NCBI GenBank assembly: GCA_014860845.1
Contig: JACZIY010000079.1
Coordinates: forward strand, 1 to 7,813
Reading direction: 5' to 3'
DNA: 7,813 nt
DNA from: Anaerolineaceae bacterium
GTDB lineage: Bacteria; Chloroflexota; Anaerolineae; Anaerolineales; Anaerolineaceae
In this document: piece after piece, positions 1-6,407 of the stretch
Position numbering within the stretch: the stretch's first letter is position 1
Layout: each line of letters begins with the position of its first letter
Program-made: the position numbers and the translations under genes
The notes under the pieces: model-generated
Seen by the model: the letters and a program-made list of their open reading frames with translations, nothing else
Databases searched by the model: none
What the model was told of the DNA's origin: nothing

Positions 1-20
1 GGGCGGGTTCCGAACCCGCC
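1..20. repeat. GC-rich palindrome, probably the cut end of a dispersed repeat
   Basis: Bases 2-10 (GGCGGGTTC) are the exact reverse complement of 12-20 (GAACCCGCC) around a single C, so a stem of about 8 bp with a tight loop can form. There is no T-tract, so it does not look like a terminator. It sits 40 bp from a second, different inverted repeat and has no gene over it, which fits a small dispersed intergenic palindrome. The window starts inside or right at it, so its full length is unknown. Confidence 0.5.
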
Positions 21-59
21 ATTACGCCCAATCCACCATTGCCACCATCAATGCAAACC

Positions 60-130
60 GTACGGGCAAAGCATTTGATATCAGCATTTCTGGTAAAAAC
101 AATCCCCATTATCAAATGCTTTGCCCCTAC
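60..130. repeat. Near-perfect 21-bp inverted repeat (REP/MITE-like)
   Basis: The arm at 60-80 (GTACGGGCAAAGCATTTGAT plus A) is matched by the reverse complement at 110-130 with one mismatch, and the inner 17 bp (64-80 against 110-126) are perfect. The 29-bp spacer (81-109) is AT-rich. There is no T-tract and no coding support. The form is that of a short non-autonomous palindromic element or REP-like unit. I recall similar GGGCAAAGCATTTG palindromes as dispersed intergenic sequence in several environmental bacteria, but cannot verify this here. The region is open in one plus-strand frame, which I read as chance. Confidence 0.6.
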
Positions 131-228
131 CCACCCAATCCAATTTTTTCATCATCAACGAAATCATCACAATTGGTATTTGGATGCTTTTGTATTATTA
201 ATGGATGATAGTTTGCACCTATACCGAA

Positions 229-257
229 TTACAATTCTTCTAGAATCTGTATATAAT
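229..257 (+). promoter_or_regulatory. Possible promoter for the VWA/FHA-PP2C-MoaD operon
   Basis: A perfect TATAAT lies at 252-257 and a weak -35 match, TTACAA, at 229-234, with a 17-bp spacer. Transcription would start near 264, giving a leader of only about 30 nt that begins inside the hairpin described next. An 8-bp palindrome, TTCTAGAA (238-245), lies in the spacer. The -10 is good and the -35 poor, so this is a candidate only. Bases 131-228 are AT-rich, and I see nothing definable in them. Confidence 0.4.
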
Positions 258-262
258 TACCG

Positions 263-289
263 AAAGGGTGGGTGATTCCACCCTTTTTT
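263..289 (+). terminator. Terminator-like hairpin with T-tract just upstream of the first gene
   Basis: AAAGGGTGG (263-271) pairs with CCACCCTTT (278-286) around the 6-nt loop GTGATT, and the run of six T at 284-289 follows. This is the shape of a rho-independent terminator on the plus strand. It ends five bases before the ATG at 295, and no gene lies before it in the window. It could end a transcript entering from the left. If the TATAAT at 252-257 is used, it instead forms the extreme 5' end of the operon mRNA, as a stabilising or attenuating hairpin. Confidence 0.5.
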
Positions 290-294
290 GACCC

Positions 295-2238
295 ATGAAT
301 TATAGAATTAAAAAAAGATCACCCAATCTCTGGAGAGCCAGCCTGATACTCACGATCATGACAGGTCTTTTTGTCGTTTCGGTGGTACGGGCGCAGGAGG
401 AATCGCAATCCAGCGCTATCATTCATGAGGTCAAAACTGAAACTTTTCCACAGATTTCGTTCTTTCTGGAAGCTTATGATGGAGAGGGGCAGGCGCTTAA
501 CGATCTCTCCGAGACGGATATTTCGATCATTGAAAATGAGCAGGAACCACTACCAATTGACCTGTTACAGCGTAGTGAGCCGGGATATCAGCTCATCCTG
601 GCGTACAATCTTTCCCCTACGCTGGCGACCAACACCAGCAGCGGTGCATCCCGTTATCAGGCAATCACTGACCATATCATTGAGTGGCTTGATAGCCGCC
701 CTGCCAGCACGCCGGATGATTTCAGTCTGGTGACCGATACCGGCTTGCAGCAGATTCGGGATGAAAGTCCAAGAGAGTTCGCCCAACGCTTAGCTGATTA
801 CCAACCTGATTTGATGAACAGCCAGCCTAACCTAACCAGCTTGCTTCAGGCGCTGGATCTGGCGACTGATCCCACCCTTAATCCGATGATGAAACGTGCT
901 ATTCTGTATATCACGCCACAACCAACCATCAGTAATGTTTCTGCTTTTCCGGGTTTTATTGAACGGGCAGTACAGCAGAAAGTACCGGTATATGTCTGGA
1001 TGGTGGGTCCTGCTTCAGCGCGTTCCAGCAACCCCAGTGTAGTTGATCCGCTGGTAAACCTGGCAGAAGAGACGGGCGGTCAGTTCTTTCTCTTTTCCGG
1101 GCAGGAAGATTTGCCGGATATTGAGGAATACTTCCAGCCTAACCGTTATATCTATGAAGTGACCTATACCTCGGGTATCCGTACTTCCGGGACGCACCGT
1201 CTTACGGCTGTCATCCAGCAGAATGGCAGAAACATTTCCTCGGGGATGGCAAAGGTGAATCTTACCGTGGAAGCGCCCAATCCCATTCTGATCAACCCAC
1301 CTTTGTTAATGGAACGCAATTGGGTGGTAGACGCAAAAGATGCCCGCATCCGCGATTTGGAACCGGACCAGGTAGAAATCAAATACATGTATGAGTTTTT
1401 GGATGGGCATCCTCGCGAGTTGGTGAGTGCACGACTGTATGTGCAAGGTGAGGTGGCACAGGAGCTGACTCAGGCTCCATTTGATACCTTCCAACTGGAT
1501 TTAACTCCTTATGAAAGTGACCAGGAAATCCTTTTCTTTGTGGAAATTGAAGATAGCCTGGGGATCAAAGCCCGCACCCAACCCGCTGTGATGGATATCA
1601 CCGTTGCGCCTGTCCCACTGACTTTCTGGGAGGGATTGCTGCGCCTGGAACTTACCCCGGAACGCTGGATCATCCTGGCTAGTGTTTTGATCGCCGGGAC
1701 AGTGTTGGTGACCGCGATTGTGCTGGTAGGCAAACGTCAGGCATTCTGGCGCGACCAGGCTACCAAACGCCAGCGTAAGATTGACCCGGTCACCCAACCG
1801 GTAAAAATCAAACAGGCAGACGATCGTTCCGGCAATGGTAAACCAGGTAAAGACTCTATCGGTAAACAGGTGGAAGCGATGTTGATTCCGATGAATGAGC
1901 GCTATGAACCGAATCGCAAAAAGACAGTTGTGCTTGACCGCAAAGAATGGGTAATTGGTAGTGATCCCATTCAGGCACGCCTGGTGATTGCCAACTCAGC
2001 GATGGATGATGTGCATGCACGCTTATCACGCACCGAACAGGGGGAGTACTGGTTACGGGATCAAAATTCGATTGCAGGCACCTGGGTGAATTTTGCGCCC
2101 ATTACCACCAAAGGGGTAAAATTAAGACATGGCGATTTAATCCATTTTGCCAAAGCCCTTTACCGATTTGAATTATCGCATCCTACAGAAGATCGCGAAA
2201 TTCAAATTATCACGTATAATCAAAATTATGATTCGTAA
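295..2238 (+). CDS. Secreted/anchored VWA-like protein with cytoplasmic FHA domain
   Basis: A 647-aa single-pass membrane protein. Residues 1-34 form a signal peptide (basic start, hydrophobic 16-31, likely cut at VRA-QE). Residues 50-95 resemble the beta-rich segment that often precedes VWA domains, and 97-290 read as a von Willebrand A-like fold. Its metal site is degraded: the usual DxSxS is N105-x-S107-x-T109, and the later Asp after the ILYI strand (203-206) is absent. T181 is kept. A further extracytoplasmic beta domain follows (about 325-437), then a membrane helix (458-478), a basic linker and an FHA domain (545-627). That domain keeps G555, H574 and the GT at 595-596 but lacks the usual phosphothreonine-binding Arg and Ser (S556 and D571 instead). 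The ATG at 295 is chosen because it gives the complete signal peptide, although no Shine-Dalgarno site precedes it. The overlapping PP2C gene suggests a sensor linked to Ser/Thr phosphorylation. The ligand is unknown. Confidence 0.85.
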   Translation: MNYRIKKRSPNLWRASLILTIMTGLFVVSVVRAQEESQSSAIIHEVKTETFPQISFFLEAYDGEGQALNDLSETDISIIENEQEPLPIDLLQRSEPGYQLILAYNLSPTLATNTSSGASRYQAITDHIIEWLDSRPASTPDDFSLVTDTGLQQIRDESPREFAQRLADYQPDLMNSQPNLTSLLQALDLATDPTLNPMMKRAILYITPQPTISNVSAFPGFIERAVQQKVPVYVWMVGPASARSSNPSVVDPLVNLAEETGGQFFLFSGQEDLPDIEEYFQPNRYIYEVTYTSGIRTSGTHRLTAVIQQNGRNISSGMAKVNLTVEAPNPILINPPLLMERNWVVDAKDARIRDLEPDQVEIKYMYEFLDGHPRELVSARLYVQGEVAQELTQAPFDTFQLDLTPYESDQEILFFVEIEDSLGIKARTQPAVMDITVAPVPLTFWEGLLRLELTPERWIILASVLIAGTVLVTAIVLVGKRQAFWRDQATKRQRKIDPVTQPVKIKQADDRSGNGKPGKDSIGKQVEAMLIPMNERYEPNRKKTVVLDRKEWVIGSDPIQARLVIANSAMDDVHARLSRTEQGEYWLRDQNSIAGTWVNFAPITTKGVKLRHGDLIHFAKALYRFELSHPTEDREIQIITYNQNYDS

Positions 2239-3379
2239 GACTCAATCACGTTATCCTGTTGTCGCCAAGACCCATCCAGGCATGAGCGGTAAGAATAATG
2301 AAGACCGCTTTGGCGTGACTGCGTTTCAACTCAGTAAGAAAAATCCCACCCCGATATTGGTAGCGGTATTGAGTGATGGTGTTGGAGGCCATAAAGCTGG
2401 CGAGGTTGCTGCTGAACTGACAGTCAATCAGATCATGCACGCTGTTACTGAGAGTAATGGGCAACAACCCATCCAGATACTGGAAGAGGGTATTAATCGA
2501 GCCAATCAGGCTATTTTTGCAGAATCTCAAAAGGATAATGGTAAGCAGGGCATGGCTGCCACTGTGGCTGTCACCTGGATGATTGGACATCGTTTGTTTT
2601 CGGCTTCGGTTGGTGATTCACGTATTTATCTGATTCGTGGTGATCGCATTCGTCAATTGAGTGTTGATCATACCTGGATTCAGGAAGCGCTGGATAACAA
2701 CATCCTCACACCTGATCAGGTGGAAGGACACCCGAATCGGCATGTGATCCGGCGTTATCTGGGTGGTCCCAATCCGCCTGAGATTGATTTTCGAATGCGC
2801 CTGAATAATGGAGAAGCGGATCAGCAGGCTTTCAACAACCAGGGTGTCACCTTGCAAACCGGTGACCGGTTGGTGCTGACCAGTGATGGGCTTACTGATC
2901 TGGTTACGGATGCGGAAATTCTGGCTGCCTTTGACGTGGATGATACCAATCAGGTAGTTGATCATCTGATTGAGTTAGCTAATCAACGTGGCGGGCACGA
3001 TAATATCACCATCATCAGCTTTGAAATACCAGATGGCATTCAGGCGTTGAATAAAAAAAGCCCAATTTTGCCGGTGGGTTGTGTCGTAGCAGCTTTGATC
3101 GTGGCAGTGATTGCCTTTGTAGTATTGGGGTATCTCTGGTTGCAGGGTAATCCGATTGAGCTGGGATTATTTAACCGCACCCAGGAATCTTCTCAGGTGA
3201 CCCTCAATCCGATGATAACGAGTGCCCCACAGACAACAGCCACCCCGAATAACAGCTTACCCAAACTGGTGCCCACCCAGACGGTGCAACCGCTTTTGCC
3301 ACAGACACAGGATGGTCAAGCCTATCCTGCACCGGACGAAGCAGTACTGACTCCTGTTACCCCATCTGCTTACCCATAA
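2228..3379 (+). CDS. PP2C-family Ser/Thr protein phosphatase with C-terminal membrane anchor
   Basis: A 383-aa metal-dependent phosphatase (PPM/PP2C) that removes phosphate from Ser/Thr. All core motifs are present: NNEDRF with D26, LSDGVGGHKAGE with D50-G51, ASVGDSRIYLIRGD with D130, LTSDGLTD with D220, and GGHDN with D258. The metal-binding Asp set is complete, so it should be active. The catalytic domain ends near residue 270. A membrane helix (about 280-306) and a 77-residue Thr/Pro/Gln-rich tail follow; the tail is predicted to lie outside while the catalytic domain faces the cytoplasm. I chose the ATG at 2228, which overlaps the upstream gene by 11 bp. The frame stays open to an ATG at 2147, but that would add 27 residues outside the family and a 92-bp overlap. 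There is no clear Shine-Dalgarno site, which fits translational coupling. A partner kinase is not in the window. Confidence 0.93.
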   Translation: MIRKTQSRYPVVAKTHPGMSGKNNEDRFGVTAFQLSKKNPTPILVAVLSDGVGGHKAGEVAAELTVNQIMHAVTESNGQQPIQILEEGINRANQAIFAESQKDNGKQGMAATVAVTWMIGHRLFSASVGDSRIYLIRGDRIRQLSVDHTWIQEALDNNILTPDQVEGHPNRHVIRRYLGGPNPPEIDFRMRLNNGEADQQAFNNQGVTLQTGDRLVLTSDGLTDLVTDAEILAAFDVDDTNQVVDHLIELANQRGGHDNITIISFEIPDGIQALNKKSPILPVGCVVAALIVAVIAFVVLGYLWLQGNPIELGLFNRTQESSQVTLNPMITSAPQTTATPNNSLPKLVPTQTVQPLLPQTQDGQAYPAPDEAVLTPVTPSAYP

Positions 3380-3393
3380 TTTTTTCTCAGTCA

Positions 3394-3678
3394 ATGCAAA
3401 TCAGCCTTCATTTTTTTGCCACCTATCGCCAACTTGTTGGGGAACGTTCAATTGAATTGGAAGTTGAACCACAGGCTACTGTACGAATGGCGATTCATCA
3501 ATTTTTAGAGAAATACCCCCATATGCGCAGACATTGGTGCGATCAGGAGGGGAATCTGATGCCGCATTTATTTGTTATTATCAACAAACAGGATATAAGC
3601 AGTCTTCCGGATGGAGAAAACACGATTCTGCAACCGGGGGACGAGTTGGATTTCGTCCCACCGGTTGGTGGTGGTTAG
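3394..3678 (+). CDS. MoaD/ThiS/CysO-like ubiquitin-fold sulfur carrier
   Basis: A 94-aa beta-grasp protein. It has the typical start (MQISLHFFATYRQLVG), the NKQDISSLPDG turn (64-74), GDELDFVPP (82-90) and a C-terminal GGG. Family members are adenylated at the last Gly by an E1-like enzyme, then carry a thiocarboxylate for molybdopterin, thiamin, cysteine or tRNA sulfur chemistry. The length and the segment 'DQEGNLMPHLFVIIN' (50-64) fit the CysO/archaeal-type MoaD subgroup (about 93 aa) better than E. coli MoaD (81 aa). FVPPVGGG aligns with the usual PPVAGG ending, so no extra residue follows the reactive Gly. It starts 14 bp after the phosphatase stop, without a Shine-Dalgarno site, and is probably in the same transcript. 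No E1, MoaE, ThiG or CysM gene is visible, so the acceptor is unknown. Confidence 0.88.
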   Translation: MQISLHFFATYRQLVGERSIELEVEPQATVRMAIHQFLEKYPHMRRHWCDQEGNLMPHLFVIINKQDISSLPDGENTILQPGDELDFVPPVGGG

Positions 3679-5237
3679 AGTTCCTGTTGTTCGAATAATC
3701 CAACTGCCCAAATCAATGCCATGATGATCAATACGACTGCTGCGCCCAGAGCTGTAAAATTACTGGTTTGCAGGGTGAAGCTTAATTCACTGCCCAGCAT
3801 ACCAGCCCAACCCATCAATGCCTGCGGACTGATGCTGCCATAGTTCGGGATTTGTGCGGAGAGCATCAACACCACACTACCAGCCAGACTGATCCCGGCT
3901 GCCATACCAATGGATCGGCTGGCGGTGCTGCCCAGTACTGTGATGGCAGTGAAGCACAACAGCCACATTAATAACAGAACATTAATGATGGTAAACAATC
4001 CGAAGGATACCGGTTCAAACAAAACCAGAATGTAGACATAAGCCAGAATTTCAGCAATGAAAAAGGCAACCACATAAACCAGTGACTGGGCAGTAAACTT
4101 TGAGAGAATAAATGCCCAGCGGGGTAATGGCTTGTGTAGAATCATCTCCGTGATACCTTTTTCTTTTTCACTTGCGACACTGCCCATGCCTACCAGGATG
4201 GCAATGAGAAAACCAAATTGCGAGATATTCTTGAGATATTGAGTCATCGCGTCGATAATGGAGGGCACAGGAATCAGGTCCTTGAACATCTCAGCGCCTT
4301 CGATGCTCTTGAAAATTTCTGGCATGAAGTAGGCCAGTAATGGAGACGCCATTCCAAACAGGGCAAAAACACCCACGATGACCAGTACCATTTTGTTACG
4401 CCATAATTGAATGAGCTCCTTGCGCAAAGCTACTCCAAACAAACGCCACTCGACAGGTAGTTTTGGCTGCACATTGGCCTTTAGTTGCTTGCCAAAGACT
4501 TTGACAGCCCAGAAAACACCCGGAATCAGGGAGATAAAAAATGCCAACTCAATCAGAAGCACATCCACCTGGTTGCCACTGAGCACCACGGCAATAGCAT
4601 CTACCAATGCGTGGTACAGGATTGCCCACAATACCCAGATGCGTTTATTCGTCTGAAATGCATACAACACCATCATTGATAGAACCAGGTGCATGGTCAT
4701 CGCAACCAGGCGCTCCACCAAAGGGATTAGACCCATAAACGCTGATTGATTGAATGCATCCAATTGTTTTTGTAAGGCGATTACCTGTTCCTGGCTGATA
4801 TTCAGACTGAGGAGATCGACCCCACGTAGCGCAAATAACTGGGCAATACCACCGGCTGTCAACACACCAATGATAATCATGGCTTCAATGCCGCCATGAC
4901 CCAGCCCGAGCATGATGCCATCTTCTGCTTTACGAGCCTTTTTAAGGATGGTGTACCCAACGAAACGGGCTAATTCTTCACAAATGCCGGCGGTTAAGCC
5001 CAGGATAATTGCTGTCTGAGCGATCATCCAGCCAGTATCCATGCCTGCCGGAATCAGACCTATTTTTGATAATAGATTATTCAATGGGAGGTGCACGATC
5101 TGTGAACCAATGAAGGTTAATGCTCCAACGCCAAACAACAACCAGGAAACCCGAAAGCGACGACGCAGGATGATGCCCAGTACCACCGGAACAAGAATGC
5201 ATAAGACAATACTAAGAATATAGAAGAATGCGTGCAT
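3675..5237 (-). CDS. Fusion of YhfC-type intramembrane metalloprotease and ABC-2 permease
   Basis: A 520-aa polytopic membrane protein with two halves. Residues 1-247 resemble YhfC-family intramembrane metalloproteases: E87-E88-x-x-R91, GLGHGGIE (111-118), H183 in a membrane helix, and YHALVD with H209 and D213. These are plausible zinc and catalytic residues. Residues 265-520 are an ABC-2 permease of about six helices, with the family motif ASEKEKGITEMILHKPLPRW (355-374). Each half has about the length of the free-standing family member. The ORF is continuous across the junction (248-265), so a frameshift merger is not needed. The ATG at 5237 lies 3 bp after the ATPase stop, with only a weak GTGAG upstream, which suggests coupled translation. 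With the ATPase it should form an exporter or a signalling transporter; the substrate is unknown. An in-frame GTG at codon 256, preceded by AAAGG, could give the permease alone. Confidence 0.85.
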   Translation of the reverse strand: MHAFFYILSIVLCILVPVVLGIILRRRFRVSWLLFGVGALTFIGSQIVHLPLNNLLSKIGLIPAGMDTGWMIAQTAIILGLTAGICEELARFVGYTILKKARKAEDGIMLGLGHGGIEAMIIIGVLTAGGIAQLFALRGVDLLSLNISQEQVIALQKQLDAFNQSAFMGLIPLVERLVAMTMHLVLSMMVLYAFQTNKRIWVLWAILYHALVDAIAVVLSGNQVDVLLIELAFFISLIPGVFWAVKVFGKQLKANVQPKLPVEWRLFGVALRKELIQLWRNKMVLVIVGVFALFGMASPLLAYFMPEIFKSIEGAEMFKDLIPVPSIIDAMTQYLKNISQFGFLIAILVGMGSVASEKEKGITEMILHKPLPRWAFILSKFTAQSLVYVVAFFIAEILAYVYILVLFEPVSFGLFTIINVLLLMWLLCFTAITVLGSTASRSIGMAAGISLAGSVVLMLSAQIPNYGSISPQALMGWAGMLGSELSFTLQTSNFTALGAAVVLIIMALIWAVGLFEQQEL

Positions 5238-5240
5238 GAT

Positions 5241-6188
5241 TTACTCACTTAATTCTAAAAAGACTTCCTCGAGGGTGGGTCGTACCCACTCGAGTCGTGC
5301 CAATGGAAGTTGGGCAGCCATAATTAAGGGTAATAATTGTGCTTTGGCTGTCGCTGTATCCGAAATGATCATCCGAGATACACGCTGGTTTTGAATAACA
5401 CTTTCTACCCAGGGTTGTTGCTGTAATTTGGTTGTGAATTGCGATAGAGCTTCTTCAGCACCCAGATCGACCTGCAATTCAACCGCATTGGTGGCATATT
5501 CGGATAAAATGCTGTCGCGTTCACCAACTTTGACCAGTTTTCCCTCGTGTAAAATGGCTACCTGATCGCAAATACGTTCGATATCGCCCAGAATGTGGCT
5601 GGAAAGGAACACGGTGATATCGCCGTTCAGTGAGCGGATCCAATCGAGGACTTCATATCGTCCAGCCGGGTCAAGCGCGCTGGTGGGTTCATCCAGGAGC
5701 AGGACCTGTGGCTCATGAAGAATTGCCTGTGCGATGCCCAAGCGCTGCTTCATACCGCCCGAGAAACCGGCAATGCGGCGTTTAGCCGCTGAGGTCAACC
5801 CCACCTGCTCGAGTACTTCTGCTATGCGTTGTTTGCGGTGGGCACCCGGCATTTTAAAAAGCTGACCCACATAATCCAGATATTCCCAGGCACGCATCCA
5901 GCCATAAAAAACGGGTTGTTGGGGCAAATAACCAAAGACATAGCCGGCAGCAGGATTCCCATTGGTGGTTTCAATCCCATCGATCCAAGCAGTTCCAAAG
6001 GTGGGTTTTGCCAATCCGGTCAACATGCGCATGGTGGTCGTTTTCCCGGCACCATTGCGCCCGAGGAACCCAAAAATGGATCCTTTGGGCACCTCCAGAT
6101 TGAGATGATCCAATGCTTTCACATCGCCATAGTAGCGGGTTAGCTCCTGGCAGCGAATAGCAACATTGGATTCAATTTTTTCTGCCAT
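5241..6188 (-). CDS. ABC transporter ATP-binding protein (YxlF/CcmA type)
   Basis: A 315-aa cytoplasmic ATPase that powers the ABC-2 permease encoded next. It has Walker A GRNGAGKT (43-50), Q-loop Q90, signature FSGGMKQRL (142-150), Walker B VLLLDEP (162-168) with catalytic E167, D-loop SALD (170-173) and switch H198 in SSH. All are intact, so it should hydrolyse ATP. The C-terminal region (about 233-308) is the regulatory extension usual for drug/antibiotic-type exporters of this class and ends in the common PTLEEVFLEL. The ATG at 6188 is chosen because GAGGAAG lies at a good distance upstream. A TTG at 6209 would add seven residues and overlap the preceding gene, and is less likely. The Shine-Dalgarno site lies inside the last codons of the PLDc_N gene, so the two are coupled. 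Confidence 0.95.
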   Translation of the reverse strand: MAEKIESNVAIRCQELTRYYGDVKALDHLNLEVPKGSIFGFLGRNGAGKTTTMRMLTGLAKPTFGTAWIDGIETTNGNPAAGYVFGYLPQQPVFYGWMRAWEYLDYVGQLFKMPGAHRKQRIAEVLEQVGLTSAAKRRIAGFSGGMKQRLGIAQAILHEPQVLLLDEPTSALDPAGRYEVLDWIRSLNGDITVFLSSHILGDIERICDQVAILHEGKLVKVGERDSILSEYATNAVELQVDLGAEEALSQFTTKLQQQPWVESVIQNQRVSRMIISDTATAKAQLLPLIMAAQLPLARLEWVRPTLEEVFLELSE

Positions 6189-6189
6189 T

Positions 6190-6405
6190 TTATTCTTCCT
6201 CACGTCCAATCACAAAATAAATGATCGGTCCAATTAAATTAACGAAAACGACGATGATGATCCACAACCACTTGGGACCTTTGGTTTTCTCACGTTTTAG
6301 CAGATCCACCAGTGCGGCGATCATCAGTCCCAATTGAATCAAAAACAATGGGATTAGCAGGGGTAACAACTTCATTAATTGATCTAAAATACTTGAGTTT
6401 TCCAT
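6190..6405 (-). CDS. Small PLDc_N-domain membrane protein (YxlE-like)
   Basis: A 71-aa protein with two membrane helices (about 13-35 and 46-66) split by a short basic loop (KREKTKGPKW). The pattern ALVDLLKRE, then PKWLWIIIVVFVNLIGPIIYFVIGR, is the PLDc_N family (named for the N-terminal region of some phospholipase D-like proteins). There is no HKD catalytic motif, so no phospholipase activity is expected. In B. subtilis a protein of this family, YxlE, is encoded just before the ATPase YxlF and permease YxlG and is known as a negative regulator in the sigY system. The order here is the same, which suggests a helper or regulatory subunit of the ABC complex. AGAGGAGAG lies upstream of the ATG at a good distance. 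It starts 2 bp after the regulator's stop. Confidence 0.9.
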   Translation of the reverse strand: MENSSILDQLMKLLPLLIPLFLIQLGLMIAALVDLLKREKTKGPKWLWIIIVVFVNLIGPIIYFVIGREEE

Positions 6406-6407
6406 TT

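Noticed and set aside
1..20. Terminator of a gene to the left, or tRNA T-arm
   Set aside because: The stem lacks a T-tract, and the surrounding bases do not fold into a tRNA.
39..275. 78-codon plus-strand reading frame
   Set aside because: It runs through the inverted repeat and the presumed promoter and ends in the hairpin loop. It has no ribosome site and its translation resembles no family I know.
2147..2227. Earlier ATG for the PP2C gene
   Set aside because: It would add 27 residues not seen in PP2C proteins and overlap the FHA coding region by 92 bp. The ATG at 2228 starts just before the family's N-terminal motif.
6186..6209. TTG at 6209 as start of the ABC ATPase
   Set aside because: The ATG at 6188 has GAGGAAG at the right distance. 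The TTG would place the start inside the preceding gene without a ribosome site.
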